64,000 nt of DNA, taken from positions 124,001-188,000 of the forward strand of contig NZ_JAKSXW010000130.1 in NCBI RefSeq assembly GCF_022829405.1. The letters run 5' to 3'. The stretch comes from Methylobacterium sp. J-076 (GTDB lineage: Bacteria > Pseudomonadota > Alphaproteobacteria > Rhizobiales > Beijerinckiaceae). A program made the position numbers and the translations under genes. Below, piece by piece: positions 9,300-17,242 of the stretch. The notes beneath the pieces were generated by a model. That model made no database searches. It was not told the DNA's origin and saw only the letters and a program-made list of their open reading frames with translations. The first letter of the stretch is position 1; each line of letters begins with the position of its first letter.

Positions 9300-10592
9300 A
9301 TGATGAAGCGCGTGAGCGCCACGAACGGCGTGCTCGGCCTGCTCTGCATCATGTACTTCATCACCTACCTCGACAGGGTGAACCTGGCGACGGCCGGCAC
9401 GGTGATGATGCACGACCTCGGCATGTCCAAGACCGAGTTCGGGCTGATGCTTTCGGCCTTCGCCTACCCCTACGCCATCTTCCAGGTGATCGGGGGCTCG
9501 GTGGGCGACCGGTTCGGGGCCCGGCGCACGCTGATGATCTGCGGCATCATCTGGGCGGCCGCGACGGTGCTCACCGGCCTGGTCGGTGGGTTGCTCAGCC
9601 TGTTCCTCGCCCGGGTGCTCCTCGGCTTCGGCGAGGGGGCCACCTTCCCCACCGCCACCCGCGCCATGCAGAACTGGACGGCGCCCGGCAAGCGCGGCTT
9701 CGCCCAGGGCATCACCCACGCCTTCGCCCGGCTCGGCAACGCGGTGGCCCCGCCCATCGTCGCCTTCCTGATCTACCATTTCGGCTGGCGGGTGAGCTTC
9801 TACGTCCTCGGCGTCATCAGCTTCGTCTGGGTGCTTATCTGGTATTATTACTTCCGCGACGACCCGTCGGATCATCACCGCATCACCCAGGCGGAACTCG
9901 ACACTCTGCCGCCGCCGCGCAAGGTCGGCATCCGCCAGAGCGTGCCGTGGGGCGCCCTCACCCGGCGGATGCTGCCGGTGTCGATCACCTATTTCTGCTA
10001 CGGCTGGACCCTGTGGCTGTTCCTCGGCTGGCTGCCGACCTTCTTCAAGGAGAGCTACGGGCTCGACCTCAAGAACTCGGCGCTGTTCGCCTCGGGCGTG
10101 TTCTTCGCCGGGGTGGTCGGCGACACGGTGGGGGGCCTCGCCAGCGACAAGATCGGCCACCGCACCGGCAACGTGAAGCTCGCCCGCCTGTCGGTGATCG
10201 TGGTGGGCTTCCTGGGGGCGGCGGCGAGCCTGACGGGGGTGTTCTTCACCCGCGACCTGACCTACGTCGCCCTGCTCCTGTCCTCCGGGTTCTTCTTCGC
10301 CGAACTGGTGATCGGCCCGATCTGGTCCGTGCCCATGGACATCGCGCCCAAATACGCCGGCACCGCGAGCGGGCTGATGAACACCGGTTCGGCCCTGGCG
10401 GCCATCGTCTCGCCGGTCGTGTTCGGCTTCGTCGTGGACAAGACCGGGAGCTGGACGCTCCCCTTCGTCGGGTCGATCGGCCTATGCCTTCTCGGCGCCG
10501 TGCTGGCCTTCACGATGCACCCCGAGCGCGAATTCATCGACCCTCCGGGCGAGCCGGCCGGGCGGATCGCCAGCGTCCCCGCGGGAGAGTAG
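9300..10592 (+). CDS. MFS transporter, anion:cation symporter (ACS) type
   Basis: This inner-membrane transporter likely imports an organic anion such as a sugar acid or other carboxylate. It has about 12 membrane segments and 430 residues. The first segment carries the ACS-type YLDRVNLATAG motif and the 2-3 loop reads GGSVGDRFGARR. Phe and Gly rich segments follow, such as [20 protein letters not shown], where the GEG/P motif is typical of the hexuronate/glucarate branch. Two adjacent ATGs (9300, 9303) follow a GGGAGGAG ribosome-binding site, which fixes the start. It heads a tight operon: the CoA-transferase starts 3 bp after its stop. The pairing suggests it imports the acid that the next enzyme activates. 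Confidence 0.85.
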   Translation: MMKRVSATNGVLGLLCIMYFITYLDRVNLATAGTVMMHDLGMSKTEFGLMLSAFAYPYAIFQVIGGSVGDRFGARRTLMICGIIWAAATVLTGLVGGLLSLFLARVLLGFGEGATFPTATRAMQNWTAPGKRGFAQGITHAFARLGNAVAPPIVAFLIYHFGWRVSFYVLGVISFVWVLIWYYYFRDDPSDHHRITQAELDTLPPPRKVGIRQSVPWGALTRRMLPVSITYFCYGWTLWLFLGWLPTFFKESYGLDLKNSALFASGVFFAGVVGDTVGGLASDKIGHRTGNVKLARLSVIVVGFLGAAASLTGVFFTRDLTYVALLLSSGFFFAELVIGPIWSVPMDIAPKYAGTASGLMNTGSALAAIVSPVVFGFVVDKTGSWTLPFVGSIGLCLLGAVLAFTMHPEREFIDPPGEPAGRIASVPAGE

Positions 10593-10595
10593 CCC

Positions 10596-11819
10596 ATGGA
10601 TCACGCGCCGAACGGACGGCAGGGCCCCCTCACGGGGATGCGGGTGATCGAGCTCGCGCACATCATGGCCGGGCCGGTCTGCGGGCTGATGCTTGCCGAC
10701 ATGGGCGCCGAGGTCATCAAGGTCGAGAAGCTCGAAGGCGACGATACGCGGCGCACGGTACCCCCGGCCCTGGAGGGCGAGAGCGCCGCCTACATGATGA
10801 TGAATCGCGGCAAGCGCGGCCTCAGCCTCGACCTCAAGGCCCCCGACGGCGTCGCGGTGTTGCGGCGGCTCCTGGCCGGTGCCGACGCGCTGATCGAGAA
10901 CTACCGCGGCGGCACCATGGAGCGCCTGGGCCTGGGCTACGAAACCCTGCGGAAGGAGTTCCCCGGCCTCGTCTACTGCTCGCTTTCGGGCTTCGGCCGC
11001 AGCGGCCCCTATGCGGACCGGGCGGGGTTCGACCTCGTCGCCCAAGGCATGAGCGGCCTGATGTCCGTGACGGGCGAAGGCCCCGGACGGCCGCCGATGA
11101 AGTGCGGGCCGCCGGTCACCGACATCACCGCGGGCATCCTCGCGGCGATGGGGGTGCTGGCCGCCTACACCCGGCGCCTGAAGACCGGCGAGGGGCAGGC
11201 CGTCGAAACCTCCCTGTTCGAGGCCGGCATCACGCACACCTATTGGCAGTCGGCCATCGCCATGGCGACGGGCCTCGCCCCCGGGCCGATGGGCTCGGCC
11301 CATCCCCTGAACGCCCCCTATGAGGCCTTCGAGACGGCCGACGGCTGGATCACCATCGGCGCGGCCAACCAGACCAACTGGCTGCGGCTGCTGAAGGCCG
11401 TCGGGATGGAGGAGTTGGCGGTGGATCCGCGCTTCGCCCACAACCGCGACCGCATGGCCCACCGGGAGGACCTCGCCGCGACCCTGGCGCCGGCCTTCCG
11501 GGCGCAGGATTCCGAGGCGTGGCTCGTCCGCCTGGAGGCCGAGGGCGTCCCGGCCGGGCCCGTGCTCGACGTGAACGCCATGCACCGGGACCCGCAGACC
11601 CTCGCCCGGGAGATGGTCGTCGAGGTCGATCATTCCCGCGTCGGGCCGATGAAGACGCTCGGCCTGCCCGTGAAGTTCTCGGCCACGCCGGGGAAGGTGC
11701 ACGGGGCGGCGCCGCTCCTGGGCGAGCATTCCCGTGCGATCCTCGCAGAAGCCGGATACGATGAGGCGGCGATCGACGACCTGATCGCCCGGGGCATCGT
11801 CCGCGAAACCCTGGCCTGA
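10596..11819 (+). CDS. CaiB/BaiF (class III) CoA-transferase
   Basis: Class III transferases move CoA between carboxylic acids through an aspartyl-CoA intermediate. The 407-residue product has the family fold signature throughout: GMRVIELAHIMAGPVCG (14-30), GAEVIKVEKLEGDDTR, NRGKRGLSLDLK, and VYCSLSGFGRSGPYADRAGF. The likely catalytic aspartate is Asp146 in AGFDLVAQGMSGLMS. GEGQAVETSLFE and the C-terminal LGEHSRAIL are also standard. The donor and acceptor are unknown; formyl-, succinyl- and citramalyl-CoA transferases all share these motifs. It is the middle gene of the MFS / CoA-transferase / crotonase operon. Confidence 0.9.
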   Translation: MDHAPNGRQGPLTGMRVIELAHIMAGPVCGLMLADMGAEVIKVEKLEGDDTRRTVPPALEGESAAYMMMNRGKRGLSLDLKAPDGVAVLRRLLAGADALIENYRGGTMERLGLGYETLRKEFPGLVYCSLSGFGRSGPYADRAGFDLVAQGMSGLMSVTGEGPGRPPMKCGPPVTDITAGILAAMGVLAAYTRRLKTGEGQAVETSLFEAGITHTYWQSAIAMATGLAPGPMGSAHPLNAPYEAFETADGWITIGAANQTNWLRLLKAVGMEELAVDPRFAHNRDRMAHREDLAATLAPAFRAQDSEAWLVRLEAEGVPAGPVLDVNAMHRDPQTLAREMVVEVDHSRVGPMKTLGLPVKFSATPGKVHGAAPLLGEHSRAILAEAGYDEAAIDDLIARGIVRETLA

Positions 11820-11847
11820 CCTCGCACCCGGCCGCTCGGAGGCCCCG

Positions 11848-12660
11848 ATGAACGCCCACGCCCCGACCGAAGAGTTGCTGTTCACCAAGGACGAGGCGGG
11901 AATCGCCCGGATCGTCCTGAACCGGCCGCAGGCGCGCAACGCCCTGACCTTCGCCATGTATCGCGGGCTGATCGCCTCTTGCGAGGACATCGCGGCCGAT
12001 CCCACGGTGAAGGCGCTGATCATCACCGGGGCCGGCGACAAGGCCTTCGCGGCCGGCACCGACATCGCCCAGTTCCGCACCTTCCAGACGGCCGAGGACG
12101 CGCTGGGCTACGAGCGGTTCATGGATCAGGTGCTCGGCGGGCTGGAGCGTGTGCGGGTGCCGACCATCGCCGCCATCGCCGGGGCCTGCACGGGCGGGGG
12201 TGCCGCCATCGCGGCGGCCTGCGACCTGCGCATCGCCACCCGGGACGCCCGGTTCGGCTTCCCCATCGCCCGCACCCTCGGCAACTGCCTCAGCCTGGGC
12301 AACCTGAAGCGTCTCTCGAACCTGATCGGCCCTGCCCGGGTGAAGGACATCATCTTCACCGCGCGGCTCGTCGGCGGAGACGAGGCCCTGGCTATCGGCC
12401 TCGTGGGCGAGGTGGTGGACGACCGGGATGCCCTGAACGAGCGAGCCGAAACCCTCGCCACCCTGCTCGCGGGGCACGCCCCCCTCACGATGCAGGCCAC
12501 CAAGGAAGGGCTCCGCCGCCTCGCCGAGGAGGACACCCTCCCCGAGGACGCCCCGCGCCCCGGCGATGACCTGATCCTCATGTGCTACATGAGCCAGGAT
12601 TTCCGGGAGGGGATGGAAGCCTTCCTCGGCAAGCGGGTGCCGGACTGGAAGGGGCGCTGA
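11848..12660 (+). CDS. Crotonase-fold (enoyl-CoA hydratase/isomerase family) protein lacking both catalytic Glu
   Basis: The 270-residue protein has the crotonase fold: IARIVLNRPQARNALT near the N-terminus, the CoA/oxyanion segments KAFAAGTDIAQF and IAGACTGGGAAIAAACDLRI, and a C-terminal helix ending MEAFLGKRVPDWKGR. Aligned by eye with rat mitochondrial enoyl-CoA hydratase, the position of Glu144 is Ala120 (GGGAA) and that of Glu164 is Ile140 (FGFPI). The classical water-activating residues are therefore missing. It is likely an isomerase, lyase, hydrolase or other crotonase variant on a CoA ester made by the preceding transferase. The gene starts 28 bp after that gene, with CGGAGGCCCCG before the ATG as ribosome-binding site. 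Confidence 0.88.
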   Translation: MNAHAPTEELLFTKDEAGIARIVLNRPQARNALTFAMYRGLIASCEDIAADPTVKALIITGAGDKAFAAGTDIAQFRTFQTAEDALGYERFMDQVLGGLERVRVPTIAAIAGACTGGGAAIAAACDLRIATRDARFGFPIARTLGNCLSLGNLKRLSNLIGPARVKDIIFTARLVGGDEALAIGLVGEVVDDRDALNERAETLATLLAGHAPLTMQATKEGLRRLAEEDTLPEDAPRPGDDLILMCYMSQDFREGMEAFLGKRVPDWKGR

Positions 12661-12685
12661 GCCCGAATCGCGACAGCCGTTCGCC

Positions 12686-12775
12686 AAGATCGCGGGCGGA
12701 GTGAAGCGATCCGGTGGCGCACCCCTATTCGGGGTCGCGCGTCCCGGGATCGCTCCGCTCCGCACGCGATGACGG
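12686..12775. repeat. Dispersed inverted repeat, copy 3
   Basis: The left arm has GGGCGGAGTGAAGCGATCCGG and the right arm has CCGGGATCGCTCCGCTCCGC followed by ACGCGATGACGG. The arms flank a short variable centre. The copy lies between the convergent crotonase and xoxJ genes. Confidence 0.7.
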
Positions 12776-12816
12776 ATTCGGCGTGAAGGGCCGGTCTCTG
12801 CCGCAGTGTCCCAGGC

Positions 12817-13665
12817 CTACCGCTCGCCGGGCGCGGCCAGCTTGTTCTCGTCCTCGTCGAGGAGCGGGACATCGTAGTCGCGCAGCACCTTCTCGATATC
12901 CGCCCGGCGCTTGCGCAGGGCGGTGTTGAGGGTGCGCTTCCAATCGTTCTCGCCGAGGCGGACGCCCATCGCGATCCGGTAGGCCATCGGCGGACGCTCG
13001 GGCTCCTTGAGCAGGGGCGTCACGGTCATGGCCGTCCCGCTCTGCTTGGCGAGCCAGCCCGCGGCCGGCCCCCAAAGCACGGCGGCGTCGATGTCCTTCG
13101 ACGCGAGGTCGGCGATCACCTCGGCGGCCACCGTCTGGTGCTTGCGCTGGGGATCGAGGGCGTAGGGCGCATAGGCCTTCATGGACGACACGAGGCCGAG
13201 GTCGCCCATGCGGTTCACCGGCGGCGTGCCGGCGATGACGCCGATCTTCTTGCCCTTCAGGCGCGGATCGTCAAGGGCGGTCGCGCCGTCGAACTCGCCG
13301 GCCCGGGTCACCAGGGTGTAGGCCGAGCGGTAATAGGGATTGGTGGTCTGGACGAGGTCGCTGCCGAAGGCCTGACCGAGGATCAGGTCGCACAGGCCGG
13401 TCCCCAGGGTGTTGCGGACGAAGCCCGGACCCTGCGTCAGCCAGTAATAGCGGACCTTCACCTTCAGTTCGTCGGCGAGGATCGCGGCGATCTTGTTCTC
13501 GAAGCCGTCCTCCTTGCGCTCGGAGAACGGCATGTTGCCCGGATCGCCGCAGACGCGCAGGACGTCCGTCGTGACGGTGTCGGGCAGGTGCTGTGCGAGG
13601 GCCCCCTGCGCCGCCGTCATCGACAGGGCGCAGAGGATCGCAAGCCTGGAGGCACGAACTATCAA
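12817..13665 (-). CDS. xoxJ: XoxJ, periplasmic binding-protein-like partner of XoxF
   Basis: XoxJ-type proteins resemble extracellular solute-binding proteins and are thought to interact with XoxF in the periplasm, perhaps in activation. The 282-residue product has a signal peptide (LAILCALSMTAAQGALAQ). A type-2 periplasmic binding fold follows: LRVCGDPGNMPFSERKEDG, YYWLTQGPGFVRNTLGTGLC, and GVIAGTPPVNRM. I chose a TTG at 13665 that overlaps the xoxG stop by 4 bases. The GGAG at 13677-13680 would overlap an alternative GTG at 13677 but sits 11 bases before the TTG. It is the last gene of xoxF-xoxG-xoxJ. Its identity as XoxJ rests on this position. Confidence 0.87.
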   Translation of the reverse strand: MIVRASRLAILCALSMTAAQGALAQHLPDTVTTDVLRVCGDPGNMPFSERKEDGFENKIAAILADELKVKVRYYWLTQGPGFVRNTLGTGLCDLILGQAFGSDLVQTTNPYYRSAYTLVTRAGEFDGATALDDPRLKGKKIGVIAGTPPVNRMGDLGLVSSMKAYAPYALDPQRKHQTVAAEVIADLASKDIDAAVLWGPAAGWLAKQSGTAMTVTPLLKEPERPPMAYRIAMGVRLGENDWKRTLNTALRKRRADIEKVLRDYDVPLLDEDENKLAAPGER

Positions 13666-14270
13666 AAGCCCATGCACTCCTTTTCGGTCTTCTTGGCGGC
13701 GTCGGGCTTGTCCTCGTGCTCGCTGGGGCGGATGCGGCCGATCGCGCCGGCGGCCCGTGCCTTCAGGTACACGTAGAGGTCGTCCGAGTAGCACATGACG
13801 TTCTTGTTGTCGCCGAAGGCCGGCATGACCTTCTGTTCGGCGGCGTTCACGTCCTGCTTGCCGCCGACCAGGATGCCGATGAACTCCTCGTAGGAGAGGT
13901 GCTTCAGCGAGTCCTTGAGGGCCGGCGCATAGGTCGAGCCCATGCCGTCGGGACCGTGACAGACGTGGCACTCGGCGTGATAGCGGCGGTAGCCGGAATA
14001 GGTGAACCAGTCGAGCTTCTTGCCGTCGTCGGTGACGTGGAAGGTCGGATGGCCTTCCGCATCCATGTACTTTCCGTCCTCGATCTTGACGGCCGCATCC
14101 TTCTTGAGAAGCTCGGGGTCCTGCTCGGCGGTCTTGTCGTTTGCGTTGAGCGAGTTGGCGAGGGCAGGATCGGGCTTGGCATCCTCAGCATGTACGGCGA
14201 CCACGGACACGGTCGCTAGGGCGAGGGCGGCCAGAACAGGCCGCGTGATGATGGTGCTGAGGTGAAGCAA
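13662..14270 (-). CDS. xoxG: XoxG, cytochrome c electron acceptor of XoxF
   Basis: XoxG is a periplasmic c-type cytochrome that accepts electrons from XoxF. The 202-residue product has an N-terminal signal peptide (about residues 1-28) and one heme-binding motif, CHVCH (Cys101, Cys104, His105). A likely axial Met lies in KVMPAFGDN (Met149). Five further segments match the methanol-dehydrogenase cytochrome family, such as GHPTFHVTDDGKKLDWFTYSG. The start is a TTG at 14270 preceded by GGGAGA at suitable spacing; no ATG fits the leader. It lies 132 bp downstream of xoxF, behind a strong hairpin, and overlaps xoxJ. Confidence 0.92.
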   Translation of the reverse strand: MLHLSTIITRPVLAALALATVSVVAVHAEDAKPDPALANSLNANDKTAEQDPELLKKDAAVKIEDGKYMDAEGHPTFHVTDDGKKLDWFTYSGYRRYHAECHVCHGPDGMGSTYAPALKDSLKHLSYEEFIGILVGGKQDVNAAEQKVMPAFGDNKNVMCYSDDLYVYLKARAAGAIGRIRPSEHEDKPDAAKKTEKECMGF

Positions 14271-14344
14271 CGTGAGCGTCTCCCTAAATGAGGTCTTTCC
14301 GTCTCCCTTCGAGCAGAGACCTCTTGGCGCCGTAACTTAATCGC

Positions 14345-14383
14345 AAGGGTGCCGGCGCGGAAGCCCGCGCCGGCACCCTTTTC
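14345..14383 (-). terminator. Strong hairpin between xoxF and xoxG
   Basis: A perfect 16-bp stem (14345-14360 with 14365-14380) has a 4-base loop. On the minus strand it sits 20-60 bases past the xoxF stop, so it can end or thin transcripts before xoxG. The uridine tract is better on the plus strand (TTTTCT). A second dyad, GAGGTCT (14290-14296) with AGACCTC (14317-14323), lies between it and the xoxG ribosome-binding site. Confidence 0.75.
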
Positions 14384-14402
14384 TGCGTCTGGCTGCGGCC
14401 GA

Positions 14403-16208
14403 TTAGTTCGTCAGAGCGAACACGGTCAGCTGGCCACCGAGGTTGGTGTACTGCGACAGAGCCGCGTAGCCACCCACGGCGCCGAGGCCGGCGTTCGGGT
14501 CGGTCAGGCCGGCCGCGAGGCCGATGCCGGCCCAGCCGCCGACGCCCGAGAGGACGCCCACGTACTGCTTGCCCTTGTGCTGGTAGGTCATCACGTTGCC
14601 GATGATGCCCGACGGGGTCTTGAACTTCCAGAGCTCCTTGCCGGTCTTGTCGTCGACCGCCTTCAGGTAGCCCTCGAGGGTGCCGTAGAACACCACGTCA
14701 CCAGCGGTGGCGAGCGCGCCCGACCACACCGAGAACTGCTCCGGATCAGACCACTTGATCTTCCCGCTCACGCCGTCCCAAGCGATGAAGTTGCCCATGC
14801 CGCCGTGAGAGTTCGGGGCCGGGTACATCGAGAGGGTCGCACCGACGTAGGGCTGGCCCGGGGTGTAGGTCACCCGGAACGGCTCGTAGTCCATGCAGAC
14901 GTGGTTGGTGGGCACGTAGAACAGGTTGGTCTTGGGCGAGAACGCCGCCGGCTGCTGATCCTTCGACCCGAGGGCCGCCGGGCAGATGCCCTTGGAGTTC
15001 ACGTCCTCACCGTTCTGCTCGGTCGAGTACTTCGACAGGACGAGCGGACGGCCGTACGTCTTGGACCCCTTGTCCATGTCGACCTTGGAGGCCCAGTTCA
15101 CGGCCGGATCGTACTTCTCGGCCACGAGCAGGGCGCCCGTGTCACGGTTCAGGGTGTAGCCGAAACCGTTGCGGTCGAAGTGCGTCAGGAGCGGCTGGTC
15201 CTTGCCGTCAACCTTCTGATCCGTGAGGATCATCTCGTTGATGCCGTCGTAGTCCCACTCGTCGTGGGGGGTCATCTGGTAGACCCACTTGGCGACGCCG
15301 GTGTCGGGGTTACGCGCCCAAATGGTCATGGACCACTTGTTGTCGCCCGGACGCTGCTTCGGGTTCCAGGTCGAGGGGTTGCCCGAGCCGTAGTACACGA
15401 GGTTCAGCTTGGGGTCGTACGAGAACCAGCCCCAGGTGCAGCCGCCGCCGGTCTTCCACTGATCGCCTTCCCAGGTCTTCAGCGAGGAGTCCTTGCCGAT
15501 CGGCTTGCCGAGCTCGGTGGTCTTCTCGGGGTCGACGAGGATCTGGTCATCCGGACCTTCCGAGAAGCCGCGCCAGGCGAGCTTGCCGGTCTTCAGGTCG
15601 TAGGCGGTGACGTGGCACTGCACGCCGAACTCGCCGCCGGAGATGCCGACGATGACCTTGTCCTTGACCGGGAGAACGGTCGCGGTGTTGGTCGCACCCT
15701 TGGACGGGTCGCCGTTCTTGACCGACCAGTTCACCTTGCCGGACTTGGCGTCGAGCGAGACGACGGTCGTGTCGGCCTGGTGCAGGATGATGGTGCCGTC
15801 GGCGTAGGCGAGACCACGGTTGACCGTGTCACAGCACATGACCGGGATCACGGACGGATCCTGCTTCGGCTCGTACTTCCACACGATCTTGGCGTCGTGG
15901 TCGAGGTCGAGAGCGTACACGATGTTCGGGAACGGGGTGTGCACGTACATCATGTTGCCGACGACGAGCGGCGAGCCCTCGTGGCCGCGCAGCACGCCGG
16001 TCGAGAACGTCCAGGCGACCTGGAGGTCCTTGACGTTCTTGGAATTGATCTGGTCGAGCTTCGAATAACGGGTGTTGGCGTAATCGACCGTCTGAAGCAC
16101 CTGCTCGGCAGGGTTGGCGATGCCCTTAAGGACGCTCTCGTTGGCGAGCGCCGGTGCGGCAACGGCCGCAACGCCTGCCCCGAGGGCAAGGAGATGTACC
16201 GCTCTCAT
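14403..16208 (-). CDS. xoxF: Lanthanide-dependent methanol dehydrogenase XoxF
   Basis: XoxF is a periplasmic PQQ enzyme that oxidises methanol and uses a light lanthanide instead of calcium. The 601-residue product starts at ATG 16208 behind GGAGGAATCC and has a signal peptide ending near ALANES. The PQQ vicinal disulphide is Cys125-Cys126 (MCCDTVNRG). [10 protein letters not shown] holds the catalytic Asp (about 319) and, two residues on, the extra metal-binding Asp (about 321) that separates XoxF from calcium-dependent MxaF. Glu193 (SGGEFG) and Asn277 (GSGNPSTW) fit the other metal ligands. The C-terminal [14 protein letters not shown] and beta-propeller tryptophan repeats are typical. It heads xoxF-xoxG-xoxJ. 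Expression is probably lanthanide-controlled, but no operator is recognisable. Confidence 0.97.
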   Translation of the reverse strand: MRAVHLLALGAGVAAVAAPALANESVLKGIANPAEQVLQTVDYANTRYSKLDQINSKNVKDLQVAWTFSTGVLRGHEGSPLVVGNMMYVHTPFPNIVYALDLDHDAKIVWKYEPKQDPSVIPVMCCDTVNRGLAYADGTIILHQADTTVVSLDAKSGKVNWSVKNGDPSKGATNTATVLPVKDKVIVGISGGEFGVQCHVTAYDLKTGKLAWRGFSEGPDDQILVDPEKTTELGKPIGKDSSLKTWEGDQWKTGGGCTWGWFSYDPKLNLVYYGSGNPSTWNPKQRPGDNKWSMTIWARNPDTGVAKWVYQMTPHDEWDYDGINEMILTDQKVDGKDQPLLTHFDRNGFGYTLNRDTGALLVAEKYDPAVNWASKVDMDKGSKTYGRPLVLSKYSTEQNGEDVNSKGICPAALGSKDQQPAAFSPKTNLFYVPTNHVCMDYEPFRVTYTPGQPYVGATLSMYPAPNSHGGMGNFIAWDGVSGKIKWSDPEQFSVWSGALATAGDVVFYGTLEGYLKAVDDKTGKELWKFKTPSGIIGNVMTYQHKGKQYVGVLSGVGGWAGIGLAAGLTDPNAGLGAVGGYAALSQYTNLGGQLTVFALTN

Positions 16209-16858
16209 GGATTCCTCCGACAAGTCATTATCAAGTTCTCAAGACACGCCTGGAGGCAATGCTGGAAGAACTGCAATCTGACTCTTTCGCGACAGGGATA
16301 GAACTTCGATAGCGGGCGTATGGGTGACGGAAGTCTTCCCGACTTCCGGCCAGAGGCTGCCCATCCCCTTAGGCTGCCCCCTCGAAACCGAAGCTGAAAC
16401 GGACCTTAAGAGATTTTTGAGCGCCGTCAACACGCAGTTTCACGACGTATTCCGTCTTCAACGCCTTGATGGTTTCCGCTTGCCGAATACGGCCAAGTTG
16501 GTGCCCTGCACAACTCCGTTGTGCGGTGCGGTCAAAAGCTTTCACGGATCCGTGTACGCAGGGGAAAACAGCCCTCACTGGATCGGCTCGACTCAGGAAA
16601 GCTCATGCTTCGTCATGAGTATAGCCGCTCGGGCGGGCGTCTTGCGGATCCTTCGGCGGGGGTCGGCCTGCTTGCCGCGGTGCGGGACGCGTCACGGGGC
16701 CGCCCACGGCTCAGGACTCGATGCAAGCTCAACGGTTCGCCAGGAGTTGCGCCGTCTCGCCGCATGATCGCCCCGGATGCGACGGGACGATCCGGCAAGC
16801 GCCCGCGGCGGCCGTCGGGCCGCACGGGCGGAATCGCGCATAGGTTGTGCGGGTGGAT
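16209..16858. promoter_or_regulatory. 650-bp gene-free region upstream of xoxF
   Basis: This is the only sizeable region upstream of xoxF and must carry its promoter and leader. Bases 16209-16620 are clearly richer in A and T than the surroundings, for example AAGAGATTTTTGAGCGCC near 16410 and GGGGAAAACAG near 16560. A 69-codon minus-strand reading frame (16369-16578) has un-genome-like third positions and no ribosome-binding site, so I do not call it a gene. I see no clear -35/-10 pair. Confidence 0.5.
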
Positions 16859-17146
16859 CTAGAGTTCCGGGACGGGTCCGGTGGCCTCGAACTCGGCGAC
16901 ATCCCCGACGAGGTCGGTGAGGGAGATCGCGAAGGTGCGCCCGCTCTTCAGGCGAAGCTGGGCATCCGGCTCCAGCCAGATCGGCCACAGGCCCGTGTGG
17001 CGGCCCGTCAGCGTACCGTGGGCGAAGGCCCCTTCGGGCCGCTTCTCGATCACGAGGCGATAGCGCACGCGCACCGGCTCGCACCCCTCGGCCTGCACGA
17101 GGCCGCGGCCGCTGTGGATGTTCGGATCGTCCCCAGGCTCGGACAT
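16859..17146 (-). CDS. Small hypothetical protein
   Basis: The 95-residue product from ATG 17146 (MSEPGDDPNIHSGRG) is not recognised. It is soluble and beta-rich in appearance, with RVRYRLVIEKRPEGAFAHG and LWPIWLEPDAQLRLKSGRT, and ends FEATGPVPEL. Codon use matches its neighbours. An ATG 12 codons upstream lies inside the rnd terminator hairpin, so 17146 is the better start although its ribosome-binding site is weak. It is downstream of rnd on the same strand and 650 bp upstream of xoxF. No function can be proposed. Confidence 0.6.
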   Translation of the reverse strand: MSEPGDDPNIHSGRGLVQAEGCEPVRVRYRLVIEKRPEGAFAHGTLTGRHTGLWPIWLEPDAQLRLKSGRTFAISLTDLVGDVAEFEATGPVPEL

Positions 17147-17164
17147 CAGGACTCGGACGTCAGG

Positions 17165-17187
17165 ATAAAACGGCAAGCCCATTGCCG
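17165..17187 (-). terminator. Intrinsic terminator after rnd
   Basis: On the minus strand CGGCAA, a 5-base loop and TTGCCG are followed directly by TTTTAT. The hairpin lies 56 bp past the rnd stop and before the small downstream gene. Confidence 0.7.
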
Positions 17188-17242
17188 CTTAGTCCCGTCC
17201 GGGCCGTGTGTCACCGTCTTGTGATAAGGATCCCGGGAAAGC

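Noticed and set aside
7782..10160. A 792-codon minus-strand open frame across the two MFS genes
   Set aside because: Third-position GC bias leaves antisense frames open in this genome. The frame is Gly/Arg/His-rich without family motifs, and both sense genes are well supported.
14349..16301. A 650-codon plus-strand frame over xoxF
   Set aside because: It is antisense to xoxF, which has a complete set of active-site motifs. The frame's sequence is compositionally typical of a shadow.
16369..16578. A 69-residue gene upstream of xoxF
   Set aside because: It has a GTG start without a ribosome-binding site, and codon third positions are unlike the genome. Kept only as a remark on the region.
17147..17182. 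A longer start (ATG 17182) for the small gene ending at 16859
   Set aside because: The 12 extra codons overlap the hairpin and T-run that terminate rnd, and no ribosome-binding site precedes that ATG.
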